Shown one piece after another: positions 23,665-36,021 of a stretch of DNA of 64,000 nucleotides. The stretch's first letter is position 1. Each line of letters starts with the position of its first letter. Both the position numbers and the translations under genes were made by a program. A model generated the notes under the pieces. It had not been told where the DNA came from, searched no databases, and worked only from the letters and a program-made list of their open reading frames with translations. This stretch comes from Ehretia macrophylla. Its lineage: Eukaryota > Streptophyta > Magnoliopsida > Boraginales > Ehretiaceae. The stretch is from contig CM075766.1 of assembly GCA_037974665.1 (NCBI GenBank), forward strand, positions 52,390,069 to 52,454,068, in the 5' to 3' direction.

Positions 23665-24888
23665 TGTCACGCCCCGACCCGACCCCGCAAAAATCCCAAG
23701 CCCGGACCCGACACACGGACGGAGTCTCCTCTGTACCGCGGACGATCCAAAAACCCTAAAATCAATATAATACTTGTGAAAGCCTTATAATAATCAAAAC
23801 AAGCTAACTTTCTTTAAAAACATACATTTCTTATTATCCAACTTTCCAAACCAAAAATGATATGCATACTACACAAGTATTTATGCCACTAATCAATTCC
23901 ATTAGCATGCATTTTCTTACTAGTCACAAGAGTATAAGTTACAACTTTACATTCTTCCAACTTATACAACATAAGACCATAGAGGCCTCAATCCAGAAAA
24001 TACATACAAGGCTACAAGCCTAAAAATTAAGCGACATCCAAGCAATATACATATCAAGCAAGGCTCGCACAAAATCTGGCAACCAACAAAGCAAAGAAGT
24101 GCAATCACGGGAACACCTCCACCTGTTCCTCCTCCTCAATTACCTCAAGAGGGTCTGCTTCAACTACTCATGTAAAAATATAGTATAGAGAGGAATGAGC
24201 AAAAACTATTGCTCAGCGAGGGCAATTGGTCTCAAGGACGGAGATGAGAGGAGTATGCAATGCAATTAGCCAAGCAATGCCTACAATTAACATTTTAAGA
24301 TACAAACAAGTCAATATTATAACAAGGCATGCATTAAAGACTATAAACATTCATTCCAAGGATACGGTACTCTTTTCACGAGCAACTTTCATTCAATAAT
24401 TCGATGACGATGCGCCGGCCCAAACCACCTTATAACACCAGTTTGGAATACCCCGAAAGTATCCATCAACCTACAACTCAAATCTCCCTGGGAGGCAACC
24501 CAAGCGAGAAAGGGAATAGCAGCGGAGCTAGAGCAACCAACACTGGCAACCCAAGGCTACCCAGAGAGCCCCATCACTCATGCGCGAGACACTATGCAAT
24601 GCAAGACTCGATACAAGGCGATAAACAAGCGATAAAGCCACACGTGGAAGAATAACAAAGTAGGTTACTCTCGCACGCAATAGCAGTAATTGATAAGCAA
24701 TTCAATCCAAAACAACTCAAACAAGTATTTCAAGTAACCCTAAGCATTCTATAGACATAAAATCAAGAAAACAAGCAAAAACAAGCAAAAACAGAAATCG
24801 GCCCCAACTATCAAAACCCTACCATTTCCAAACGAGCCACGAGTTCTGGAAACCGACTTTGCCAAACCTCCTAGGTCATCATAAGGCA
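23665..24888 (-). repeat. 3' LTR of element D, distal part
   Basis: It begins TGTCACGCCCCGACCC (reverse complement of the B-family LTR end). It holds the reverse-strand acidic frame (24105-24170), whose acceptor CAG has become CAT, and an intact GAGCAA/TTGCTC hairpin near 24197-24214. Element E follows after AGGCA (24884-24888). Confidence 0.94.
24105..24170 (-). other. Short conserved acidic reading frame in D 3' LTR (acceptor lost)
   Basis: Read on the minus strand this is the same acidic frame as in B (ADPLEVIEEEEQVEV, Pro, stop). The first codon is now TGA because the CAG before it changed to CAT; the D 5' LTR copy keeps GGA. Confidence 0.35.
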
Positions 24889-25253
24889 TTTGACACCCAA
24901 GATTTAGCCATGCATTTAATTACTGTTGCATCCTTGTTTGCGCATTTCCTTCTGTGCATTATTGACTGCCTTCTTGAGTTACTATTCACTCAATTTTTAA
25001 ACTGCCTTCTATTAGTTAATTAGCATTTTTATTAAATCATATTAATTGTAAAAGTAGTGGGAAAATGTGCATTTGAGCTAAAGGCGTTAGGAGAGCTCGT
25101 TTAGAAAATGATTTTTGTAGTTAAGTGAATAGTATTACGTAACTAACTTAGAGATTTAATTAACTAGCACACATGTTTCACCTTAGGCTCGTTTTTAAGC
25201 TTACTACGCGCATTTTAAAAGCCACCTAAACGCCCAAACTAGACCCCACCTTT

Positions 25254-25260
25254 TATAAAG
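25254..25260 (+). promoter_or_regulatory. Predicted TATA box of element E LTR
   Basis: TATAAAG about 365 bp into the LTR and about 200 bp upstream of the donor-like GTGAGG, the same arrangement as in the LTRs of B and F. Confidence 0.5.
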
Positions 25261-25458
25261 CCAAACCAACTCACACTTTAGCTCATATAGCAGACAACAA
25301 CAAAAAATAGAAGCTGATTTGCACTGTAGTAGGGCCGAAACACTGCAGCAGCTTTGGGAGAGATTTTTCTTCTTCAACTCTTCAAACCAAGCCTCTCCAA
25401 GCCTTGATCAACTAGTGTAGGGTGTGTGCAAGGTTCCTAGGTGCTCCTACGCGCTTTG

Positions 25459-26794
25459 GTGAGGGATTTCACGGCTTGTTTTTGCATTTCTATATAGTTG
25501 TCAATTTCTTGATTTGTTGAAAATGTGATCAAATGCCATTGTATTTGTTATCTATGCTATTATACCATGTATATGAATGCTAGAGAACATATTTGAGCCA
25601 TCGTTTCGCAATTTAAACGGTTAGAATCGTTAGTTTGATTTTTAGGGTGAATAGTGATGTTTTTCTAGGGTTTTGCGTAATTGCTCGAATTAGCTTGATT
25701 TAATGCTTCTAATAGATGCCTTAGGTGCTAGTGAAGGTAACCTAATAGCCCCGTGCACTTGCATTGTCCTTAAATAGCTTAAAAATAGAAAATAGCCGAC
25801 TTTAATTTGGGGCTTTCGAGGTTAATGCGAATCCGAGTGGATTCGGGCTTCAATTCTAGTATCCTTAGGCTACCTAGGTGCTATAGAAGCCTTGATATCC
25901 CTTGTTTGAAGCCCGGACATTGTATGTGTAGTTTAAAGCCATAAGAGGGAATTTGGGACTTTCGGGGTAATCGCGGGCCTTTGAATGAGTTAGAGGATTG
26001 AGAGGGTACCTTGGGGGATAGTTAAAAGGTTAGGAGAGTTTCCTTTGAAAATGGAATCATTAACCTTGGTTTGGAAGAGAAATAGTTTGAAAAACAAAGG
26101 GGTTTATGTGCTAATTCGGTTGTCTCACACTTCTAAACCCATGGTATGACTTCTTGAGTGTTTATATGTGATTTTAAATTGATTTGGAGCTTTTGGTATG
26201 ATTCTATGCTTATTTTGTATATGTTCCTTTGTAAACTGCTTATTAGCTTCTATAATTGCTTCTATCCTAATTGCATCGAGGTCAACCTACTTTGTTGATC
26301 CTTCTATGTGTTAATGCTTATATTATTGCTATTAACTTGCCATTGTTAAGTGCATTGCATAGTGGTTGCGCAACCATAGTGTCAGGGGCGGATGTGTTGA
26401 ATATCGGCTGGGCGGCAGAGGGCTTGCCGGTGGATATTCAAACTCCGTGCCCTAGTCCCTCATTCGCCTGGTCCGGAGATTGCCAGGGGATGTTGGGTCG
26501 TAGGCTTATCGAGGTACATCCAGAGTACGCCCACTAGAGTGTTTGGGGATTATGCCGGCTTATCGTGATCGTGCTCGTGGTTCGTGGATCGTGAATGAAG
26601 ACCAGTGAAGATTGTTGTATAGGGGATTGTGTGAAATGTATCCTTTTAAATGTGTGGTTACTTAAGTTATCATTGTTTCTTAAATTGTCTAAGTGATATT
26701 GTTGTATAACTGTATTATCTGTTGCATTGCACGCCCCGGGACTATATCCCTTACTAGGCAACAGTGGTTGGTCATACCTCGATATCTGTTTCAG
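25459..26794 (+). other. Candidate intron inside element E LTR
   Basis: GTGAGG donor-like site at 25459 and TGTTTCAG acceptor-like site ending at 26794. Layout and length match those in B, F and G. Predicted from consensus only. Confidence 0.33.
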
Positions 26795-26868
26795 GAGACA
26801 CTGGAGGTGATCCCCAGCTTGTTGAATTAGTTGAGGAAGAAGAAGTTCAGATTGAGCCTTTACCTTAG
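26794..26868 (+). other. Short conserved acidic reading frame in E 5' LTR
   Basis: A 24-codon frame opens with Gly at the CAG and ends PLP-stop (TAG). The core DPQLVELVEEEEVQIE resembles the B/D frame. The 3' LTR copy (34332-34406) keeps the frame with two replacements (T/A, G/E). No ATG is present. Confidence 0.35.
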
Positions 26869-27386
26869 TTGCTGTGCCTGATAGCTTGAGGTGGTTAATG
26901 AATTTGCTGCTATGTGGAAGATTCATCTGATTATCTTATGTACTATTTTGTGGCCTACGGGCTATGTATATGCTTGTTGTATAAGTTGAAGACTAGTTGG
27001 TTGTGGTGTAACTTTGAAAGCCTATGTACTGTAATAACTTATGATCTACTTCTATTCGCTTTGCTTGCTTGGGAGTGAATGGCTTAAAGTAGAAATGTTT
27101 GATCTTTCAATTATGTTTAATTGATTTCCTAGAATGTCATGATTATAAAACTATGTTGATAATAAGTTCTCGCATGCTCGTATGTTTTGGAACTATTGTA
27201 TACTAAGGCTCGGGTGGCCTTAGAACTTTGATGTTTAATTAAGAAAAGCTTGTATTGTATTGTTGGGACTTTGTTTGAGTGTTTACAGGTTTTTAGAATG
27301 TCCACGGTACAAGGGAGACTCTGTCCGTGTGTCGGGTCCGGACTTAACCTTTAGCTTGGGGGTTGGGTCGGGGCGTGACATTTAAG

Positions 27387-27398
27387 TGGTATTAGAGC
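27387..27398 (+). other. Primer-binding site of element E (one mismatch)
   Basis: TGGTATTAGAGC: the tRNA-iMet complement with one C-to-T change relative to the other elements, probably a mutation after insertion. Confidence 0.9.
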
Positions 27399-27731
27399 TA
27401 TAGATTGCATGAAGCCGGGTTAAATTTCTCGGTCTGTGGGTAGAGATTTGTTATGTGACTTTGTGAATGCATGAGTCCTTGATTTTGATTGACCTAAGTG
27501 AAATTTGAATTAGGAATGAACATGCTAGCATGGAAATGGAATATCAAGAGTCTAGAATGTCAAGTATGATCTAGTGATTTATGTGTACTTCAAGAATGTG
27601 GAATATCTATTTGAACTTCTATGTACTTGACTTTATGTGAATCTAATTGGACTTTCTTTATGTGTTTACTTATAAACTGCATATATACATATATATACCT
27701 GTCATAACACTTTGCATTCTAGCTATTCGAG
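27399..27731 (+). other. Element E leader
   Basis: It holds the shared block AGCCGGG...CTCGGTCTGTGGGTA (27413-27441) and two ATGTGA start-stop units. There is a TATA-rich run (ATATATACATATATATA) near 27680-27700 and no gene before gag. Confidence 0.5.
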
Positions 27732-30700
27732 ATGGGGCCCCGCCGTCGTGCTGATAATCCGAATATTGGTGGAGAACCCGAGGGGGCTCATGGACAAGAA
27801 GCTGAGGTGGCCGAAAATGCACCGCAGGTTCAAGAACCGAGCACTGCACAGATCTTGGCTACGATGGCCACTGCTATGAACACTATCACCCAGTTTGTTA
27901 CACAACAGGGTCAGCCAGGGGTCGTTGGAGGTAATCAGACTGCGAGAGCCGGAGGTAGTGGCCCTACCGGAGGTAATCTGTATGACCGGTTCATTCATCA
28001 TGGGGCCTATACTTTCTTTGGGGAGCCAAACGATATGAAAGCTGAGATGTGGGTAAGGAAGTTTGAGAGAGTGGCAGCAATACTCGAGTGCCATGATGAC
28101 AGGAAGATTACTTGTGCTACTTTCCTTCTCGAGGGTGATGCTGAAGATTGGTGGAATACTATCAGTGAGAAATGGGGAGCTGAGGGAGTTCATCATTCGT
28201 GGGCCAACTTTGTCCGAGAATTTCGAGACAAGTATATATCGGTAGTTGCCAGCGAGAGGCGACAAACAGAGTTCATAAACTTGAAGCAGGGAAGTATGAC
28301 GGCAGATCAATACGAGGCTACTTTTACCCGGCTTTCCCGTTATGTACCAGCTTTGATTCAGCCGGAGGACATGAAGATCCAGAGGTTCATCCTGGGTTTG
28401 AGGAGGGATATTATGCTGAACTTGTCTTCAAATGATTTTCCCAACTATGTTGCGGTTGTCCGAGCCACCTCGAGGTATGAGAAACGGAAGGCCGATGTGT
28501 TAGCTGAGACCAGTCAATCGAGTAAACGGTTTTAGTCTCAGAGTCAAGGGTACCAAGGGCAGGCTGTATCAGTTGGGCAGAGTTCACAGCCGAGGCAGAC
28601 TCAGAGTTATACAGGGCCTACTCAGACTCAGGCACGACCAGTTCAGAGTCAGACTCAGAGTCAGTTCCGTCCAGCAGTTCCTCGTTCGCAGCAGGGTAAT
28701 TCAGCTACCTCTACTTACAGAGCTCCTTCGGGAGGCACTGTTGCAAGGCGTCACCAGTAGTGCAGCTTCTGTCAGCGCCAGGGCCACACTGAGGATGTTT
28801 GTTGGAAGAAACATAACAAGTGTACAGGTTGCGGCAGTGATCAGCACAGGGTTAAGGACTGTCAGAAATTTAAGAACCCTAGGGGTCAGACATCAGCTCA
28901 GAACTCTCAGACCAGGGCCCTAGCTGTAGCACCACCACCACGAGGTCAGGCCCGTGTATTTGCTTTGGATGCTGAAGAGCTTCCGGATACTACTGCTGTG
29001 GTAGAAGGTATTTTTCTTCTTAATGATCAATCAGTTAAGGTTTTAATTGATTCCGGGGCTTCGCATTCTTTTATTACTCCTACTTGTGCACAAAATACTA
29101 AATTGAAACATGATAAACTGTTGCATGAGATTGTGGTTTATACTCCTATGGGTCCGAAGTTTGTTACTAGATCTATTTGCAGAGCATGTAGTATATTTAT
29201 TGAGGGTCGTGTTTTTCCTGCTGATTTGATTATCCTACCCTTCAATGACTTTGAAATTATATTGGGGATGGACTGGTTAAGTAAATATTATGCCCAGCTT
29301 GATTGTAGAAAGAAGATTGTGTATCTAGAAATGCCTGACCAGCCTGTACTTAAAATAGTTGGTAGTATAAAATCTACGGGAACTCCTATTATTTCTTCTA
29401 TTAGGGCATCTAAATTATTGAGCAAGGGTTGTGAGGCTTATCTTGCATATTTGATTAATCAACCTAGGGATCAATTGAAATTGAATGATGTACCTATCGT
29501 GAGGGAGTTTCCGGGGGTCTTTCCTGAGGAATTACTTGGGTTACCGCCTGATAGAGAGATAGAGTTCATGATTGATTTATTGCCGGGGACTTCACCTATC
29601 TCTAGGACTCCATACAGAATGGCTCCACCTGAGTTGCAGGAATTGAAAGTTCAATTGCAGGGCTTGCTTGAGAAGGGATTCATTCAGCCGAGTTCTTCAC
29701 CGTGGGGTGCGCCAGTTCTATTCGTTAAAAAGAAAGACTGATCTCTTCGCCTATGCATTGATTATCGAGGTCTTAATCAGGTAACCATAAAAAATAAATA
29801 TCCTTTGCCTTTAATCGAAGAGTTGTTTGATCAGTTGCAAGGCGCCAGGGTATTCTCTAAATTTGATCTGAGGCAGGGTTATTATCAGCTGAGGATTAAG
29901 AAAGATGATGTTCCTAAAACTGCTTTCAGAACTCGATATGACCATTATGAGTTTGTTGTCTTGCCGTTTGGTCTTACTAATGCTCCCGCCGCATTCATGG
30001 ACTTAATGCAGAGGGTATTCTGTCCTTATCTGGACCAATTTGTGGTCATATTCATTGATGATATTCTTGTCTATTCTAAATCTGAGGCGGAACATGAACA
30101 ACATCTCAGAATTGTGTTGCAGACTCTTCAGGAGCATCACTTATTTGCAAAGTTTAGCAAATGTGAATTCTAGCTTAAGCAAGTTGCTTTTCTTGGCCAT
30201 ATTATCTCGCAGGATGGTATTTCTGTTGATCCAGCGAAGATTGAAGTTGTGTTATCTTGGAAACGACCCGAAACTGTAACAGAAATTCGTAGCTTCCTTG
30301 GTTTAGCTGGGTATTATCAGAGGTTTGTCAAGGATTTCTCTAAGATTGCAGGGCCTTTAACTCAACTTACTCAGAAGAAAACCGTATTTGACTGGAATGA
30401 TAAATGCGAGGCCAGCTTCCAGGAATTGAAGAAGAGATTGACTACAACTCCTATTCTTGCTTTACCTGAGGGTTATGATAATCTGGTGATCTATAGTGAT
30501 GCTTCGAAGGAAGGTCTGGGTTGTGTATTGATGCAGAATGGCAGGGTTATTGCTTATGCTTCCAGGAAACTGAAGCCTTATGAACTCAACTATCCGACTC
30601 ACGATCTTGAGCTTGCAGTTATCATTCTTGCATTAAAGAAATGGCGTCATTATCTTTGGGGCAACAAGTTTGAAATCTTTACAGATCATAAGAGCATGAA

Positions 30701-32561
30701 ATATCTGTTTTCACAGAAAGAGTTGAACATGAGGCAAAGGCGTTGGCTGGAATTACTTGAGGACTATAACTGCACTATTAACTATCTTCCGGGCAAGGCC
30801 AATATTGTTGCTGATGCTTTGAGTCGAAAGGCTACTGTTGCTAGCTTGATTATCAAGAATTGGGAATTCATGGAAGATTTATGCTTATGGAAGCCTAGTA
30901 CTTCAAATTCTGGTATTCAATTCACAAGTTTGCAGATTCAATCTCTGTTATTATCCAGGATTCGAGAAGCTCAACAGGCTGATCTTCAATTATTGAAAGT
31001 CTTAGAGAATTCTAAAGGGGGAGAGTCGGATTTCAAACTGCACGACGATGGTATTCTCAAATTCAAAGGTAGAATCTGTATTCCGAATGATCCAACTCTG
31101 AAAAAGGATATTCTTCCTAAGGCACACAGTTCCAGATATACTATCCATCCAGGTAGTACTAAAATGTATAGAGATTTGAAGCAGAATTTCTGGTGGAATA
31201 ATATGAAGAGAGAAATTGCTGACTATGTTACCCGATGTCTTACTTGTCAGAAGGTTAAAGCAGAGCATCAGAGACCTGCAGGGTTGTTGCAGCCTTTGGC
31301 TATTCCTGTTTGGAAATGGGATCATATTATCATGGATTTCGTCTATGATTTACCGAGGTCTTCGAAGGGTAATGACTCAGTTTGGGTTATTGTGGATAGA
31401 CTAACCAAGACTTCTCACTTTATTGCTAAAAAGAAGTCTGATTCTCTTGATAAACTGGTAGAGTTGTATATTGAGAATGTTGTCCGACTTCATGGAATTC
31501 CAAAGAGTATCGTGTCAGATAGAGATCCCAAATTCACATCTCAGTTCTGGCAGAAGATTCAGAAAGCTTTGGGCACGACTTTGAATTTCAGTACAGCTTA
31601 TCATCCCCAGACAGATGGTCAATCCGAGAGAACTATCTTAATCCTTGAGGATATGTTACGGGCTTGCATTCTGGACTTCGGTAAGAGTTGGGAGAAGTAT
31701 TTGCCACTCGCAGAGTTCGCCTATAACAATAGTTATCAAGCTACTATTGGTATGGCACCTTATGAGGCACTGTATGGGCGTAAATGTCGGTCTCCTCTCT
31801 ACTGGGATGATGTTGGTGAAATGAAGACTATCGACCCTACTCTCTTACTTGAAATGAACAAAATGATTGATCATGTGCAGCTTATCAGAAAAAGAATGCT
31901 TACAGCACAGAGCCGGCAAAAGAGTTATGCAGATAGACGCCGTCGTGATCTGAAATTTACTGTAGGGGATCGAGTATTTCTGAAAATTTCTCCTCGCAAG
32001 GGTTTGATTTGACATGGTAAAGGAGGTAAACTCAGTCCTCGATATGTGGGACCATTTGAGATAACTGAAACTATTGGTGAATTGGCTTATTGTCTAGCTT
32101 TACCTCCCAGTCTGGGCAGAATTCATGACGTATTCCATGTTTCCATGCTTCGGAAGTATCAGCCAGATCCCTCTCACATACTTGAGCCGGAACCGCTAGA
32201 GATCAGTGAAACTTTGACCTACACAGAGAAACCTCTTCGAATTGTTGATCAGAAAGTTCAGGAGCTGAGGACTAAAAGCATTCCGATGGTTAAAGTTCTG
32301 TGGGATCATCACGGAGTAGAGGATGCGACATGGGAAAGAGAGGATCAGATGCGGGAACGGTATCCAGAGTTATTCGCCGAATCATGTAAGAATTGTGTGG
32401 ACGCAATTAGTTTAAGGGGGAGAGGATGTGACGCCCGAGATTTAGCCATGCATTTAATTACTATTGCATCCTTGTTTGCACATTTCCTTATGTGCATTAT
32501 TGACTGCCTTCTTGAGTTACTATTCACTCCATTTTTAAACTGCCTTCTATTAGTTAATTAG
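27732..32561 (+). pseudogene. Element E gag-pol, one frame with five premature stops
   Basis: The frame from ATG 27732 (MGPRRRADN) stays in register for 1610 codons to TAG 32559-32561, which lies 135 bp inside the 3' LTR. It encodes capsid (about 28020-28500), zinc knuckles (CSFCQRQGHTEDVC near 28761; CTGCGSDQHRVKDC), protease DSG at 29049-29057, RT with FIDD at 30051-30062, RNase H, integrase HHCC and DD35E, GPFEIT, and a chromodomain-like end ([12 protein letters not shown]). The stops are TAG 28533, TAG 28758, TGA 29739, TAG 30171 and TGA 32010. Four look like C-to-T or G-to-A changes; TGA 29739 replaces the Gly of KKDG and needs G-to-T. There is no frameshift, so it was active until recently. 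Confidence 0.95.
32391..32426 (+). other. Pre-PPT palindrome and polypurine tract of element E
   Basis: AATTGTG (32391-32397), TGGA loop, CGCAATT (32402-32408) with one G-T wobble, then the PPT AAGGGGGAGAGGA (32414-32426). Confidence 0.85.
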
Positions 32562-34293
32562 CATTTTTATTAAATCATATTAATTGTAAAAGTAGTGGGA
32601 AAAATGTGCATTTGAGCTAAAGGCGTTAGGAGAGCTCGTTTAGAAAATGAATTTTGTAGTTGAGTGAATAGTGTTACGTAACTAACTTAGAGATTTAATT
32701 AACTAGCACACATGTTTCACCTTAGGCTCATTTTTAAGCTTACTACGCGCATTTTAAAAGCCACCTAAACGCCCAAACTAGACCCCACCTTTTATAAAGC
32801 CAAAACAACTCACACTTTAGCTCATATAGCACACAACAAAAAAAATAGAAGCTGATTTGCACTGTAGCAGGGCCTAAACACTGCAGCAGCTTTGGGAGAG
32901 ATTTTTCTTCTTCAACTCTTCAAACCAAGCCTCTCCAAGCCTTGAGCAACTAGTGTAGGGTGTGTGCAAGGTTCCTAGGTGCTCCTACGCGCTTTGGTGA
33001 GGGATTTCACGGCTTGTTTTTGTATTTTTAAATAGTTGTCAATTTCTTGATTTGTTGAAAATGTGATCAAATGCCATTGTATTTGTTATCTATGCTATTA
33101 TACCATGTATATGAATGCTAGAGAACATATTTGAGCCATCGTTTCGCAATTTAAATGGTTAGAATCGTTAGTTTGATTTTTAGGGTGAATAGTGACATTT
33201 TTCTAGGGTTTTGCGTAATTGCTCGAATTAGCTTGATTTAATGCTTCTAATAGATGCCTTAGGTGCTAGTGAAGGTAACCTAATAGCCCCGTGCACTTGC
33301 ATTGTCCTTAAATCGCTTAAAAATGGAAAATAGCCGACTTTAATTTGGGGCTTTCGAGGTTAATGCGAATCCGGGTGGATTCGGGCTTCAATTCTAGTAT
33401 CCTTAGGCTACCTAGGTGCTATAGAAGCCTTGATATCCCTTGTTTGAAGCCCGGACATTGTATGTGTAGTTTAAAGCCATAAGAGGGAATTTGGGACTTT
33501 CGGGGTAATCGCGGGTCTTTGAATGAGTTAGAGGATTGAGAGGGTACCTTGGGGGTTAGTTAAAAGGTTGGGAGAGTTTCCTTTGAAAATTGAATCATTA
33601 ACCTTGGTTTGGAAGAGAAATAGTTTGAAAAACAAAGGGGTTTATGTGCTAATTCGGTTCTCTCACCCTTGTAAACCCATTGTATGACTTCTTGAGTGTT
33701 TATATATGATTTTAAATTGATTTGGAGCTTTTGGTATGATTCTATGCTTATTTTGTATATGTTCCTTTGTAAACTGCTTATTAGCTTCTATAATTGCTTC
33801 TATCCTAATTGCATCGAGGTCAACCTACTTTGTTGATCCTTCTATGTGTTAATGCTTATATTATTGCTATTAACTTGCCATTGTTAAGTGCATTGCATAG
33901 TGGTTGTGCAACCATAGTGTCAGGGGCGGATGTGTTGAATATCGGTTGGGCGGCAGAGGGCTTGCCGGTGGATATTCAAACTCCGCGCCCTAGTCCCTCA
34001 TTCGCCTGGTCCGGAGATTGCCAGGGGATGTTGGGTCGTAGGCTTATCGGGGTACATCCGGAGTACACCCACTGGAGTGTTTGGGGATTATGCCGGCTTA
34101 TTGTGATCGTGCTCGTGGTTCGTGGATCGTGAATGAAGACCAGTGAAGATTGGTGTATAGGGGATTGTGTGAAATGTATCCTTTTAAATGTGTGGTTACT
34201 TAAGTTATCATTGTTTTTTAAATTGTCTAAGTGATATTGTTGTATAACTGTATTATCTGTTGCATTGCACGCCCCGGGACTATATCCCTCACT

Positions 34294-34311
34294 GGGCAAC
34301 AGTGGTTGCTC
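34294..34311 (+). other. LTR hairpin, E version
   Basis: GGGCAAC (34294-34300), AGTG loop, GTTGCTC (34305-34311), one G-T pair. It follows CCCTCACT and precedes CATACC and the acceptor-like TTTCAG. Confidence 0.6.
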
Positions 34312-34331
34312 ATACCTCGATATCTGTTTCA

Positions 34332-34406
34332 GGAGACGCTGAGGGTGATCCCCAGCTTGTTGAATTAGTTGAGGAAGAAGAAGTTCAGATTGAGCCTTTA
34401 CCTTAG
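34332..34406 (+). other. Short conserved acidic reading frame in E 3' LTR
   Basis: Same frame and stop as 26794-26868, with GDAEGDP at the start instead of GDTGGDP. Confidence 0.35.
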
Positions 34407-34923
34407 TTGCTGTGCCTGATGGCTTGAGGTGGTTAATGAATTTGCTGCTATTTGGAAGATTCATCTGATTATCTTATGTACTATTTTGTAGCCTACGGGC
34501 TATGTATATGCTTGTTGTATAAGTTGAAGACTACTTGGTTGTGGTGTAGCTTTGAAAGCCTATGTACTGTAATAACTTATGATCTACTTCTATTCGCTTT
34601 GCTTGCTTGGGAGTGAATGGCTTAAAGTAGAAATGTTTGATCTTTCAATTATGTTTAATTGATTTCCTAGAATGTCATGATTATAAAACTATGTTGAAAA
34701 TAAGTTCTCCCATGCTCGTGTGTTTTGGAACTATTGTATACTAAGGCTCGGATGGCCTTAGAACTTTGATGTTTAATTAAGAAAAGCTTGTATTGTATTG
34801 TTGGGACTTTGTTTGAGTGTTTACAGGTTTTTAGAATGTCCACGGTACAGGGGAGACTCTGTCCGTGTGTCGGGTCCGAACTTAACATTTAGCTTGGGGG
34901 TTGGGTCGGGGCGTGACAAGGCA

Positions 34924-35985
34924 CGTCTAAAGACCTCGAAACCTTACTTTACCCTAGAACTCGCGCAAAGCCCCGATTTCCCCCTTTCTCGTTTGAACTA
35001 CAACTATATCAACCAAACACCCAACCAACGCCATAATCGCACCAAAAGTGCTTCCATGGCCTCTCGATATAATGCCAACACGCAAAACGAGAAAACGCTA
35101 AAGTCGACCTAAACGACCCCAACTTTCCCAAAGGCATAATTCTCGTTTTTTCCACTACGCAACCCAAACAAACCATGCATTAAGGCATTCTAGCACACCT
35201 AGCACAATTCTACATCAACGGACAGCATAACGGAACAACTTCATCGTTCCAAGGGTTTACTATTCACAAAATACTATTCAACACCCAAATTTAATTGCAA
35301 TCTCAACATTTAACAGCAGAAAATGTGAAAAAGCTATAAATACACGTTCTACAATAGCCAAGGAACATTCTAGAAGCATCAAAACGCTTTAAACAACAAT
35401 CTACGGATAAAATATAAAAATTGCAAAGTTGATACACTAAACATTTAAATGCGCAAATAGCACGATTCCCTCACATTAGGCACTCCTAGGCGCTAGGAAA
35501 ACAACGTTGGATAGCTCGGTAGCAACCCCGCACAAGCTCACGCGAAGATTGGAAGTTTTGAAAGTTGAAAATGATTTTTTTCCTCTTCAATATTTTCGGC
35601 CAGCACAGGTTCTGTTCGGCTGCTGTTTTTTTTTTTTTTCCTTTGTTTTAGCTTATTTAAGTGCTAAATTGGTCAACTGGTCAAAAGGCCTAAGTCAAAC
35701 ACTTAAAACTTGGTCAAAATGTCCTTATTTTGTGCATTTTAAACTAAAATAACTAACACCAATTAAATTTTCAGCTAGCAACAATTAAAATATAAAATTT
35801 AAGTCATCTAAACACTAGTTTCACTATTTGCTGAGGACTGAAAATCGTTCTCTAGCTATCGCTCCTTAAATGCTATGCACGTTGCAACAGCGAGAAAGTA
35901 AAAATTAATTCACAAAGAATTTAAGGAAATATAATTTTTAAAATAATAAACAAGGCATTTTCACATTCCGGGCTCGGGTATTACA
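34924..35985 (-). repeat. 3' LTR of element D, proximal part
   Basis: It resumes after E's second AGGCA copy and runs to the LTR start (reverse complement TGTAATACCCGAGCCC) at 35985, adjoining the PPT. Confidence 0.95.
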
Positions 35986-36021
35986 CCCTCTCCCCCTTAA
36001 AACAATTGCGCCCATGCAATT
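35986..36021 (-). other. Polypurine tract and pre-PPT palindrome of element D
   Basis: On the minus strand the PPT is AAGGGGGAGAGGG (35998-35986), preceded by AATTGCA/CGCAATT (36021-36004), a stem with one mismatch relative to B. Confidence 0.85.

Larger units (their letters stand above)
24889..27380 (+). repeat. 5' LTR of element E
   Basis: It starts TTTGACACCCAAG (3' copy: TGTGACGCCCGAG, so the TG end is mutated here) and ends GGGGCGTGACA. It includes TATAAAG at 25254-25260, a donor-like TTG|GTGAGG at 25456-25464, a hairpin upstream of the acceptor that is damaged in this copy (26755-26773), and an acidic frame 26794-26868. Confidence 0.96.
24889..34918 (+). mobile_element. Element E: full-length chromovirus, inactivated by five stops
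   Basis: It is 10,030 bp, with two LTRs of exactly 2492 bp, PBS, gag-pol in one frame with five premature stops, PPT, and the target duplication AGGCA (24884-24888, 34919-34923) inside D's 3' LTR. I count about 64 differences between the LTRs (about 2.6%), making it the oldest of D's three guests. Its LTR is a family of its own, sharing only short blocks with A and B. Confidence 0.97.
32427..34918 (+). repeat. 3' LTR of element E
   Basis: It is 2492 bp, starts TGTGACGCCCGAG and ends GGGGCGTGACA. It carries the intact GGGCAAC/GTTGCTC hairpin (34294-34311) and the acidic frame (34332-34406). Confidence 0.97.

Noticed and set aside
26271..26537. Open frame repeated at 33809-34132 and antisense frames at 26534-26926 and 33976-34464
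   Set aside because: These are shadows in the two E LTRs; no domain, and they do not keep to the acidic frame.
28573..28923. 116-codon plus frame overlapping E gag
   Set aside because: Out of frame with the gag linker and zinc knuckles, which lie in the polyprotein frame despite stops.
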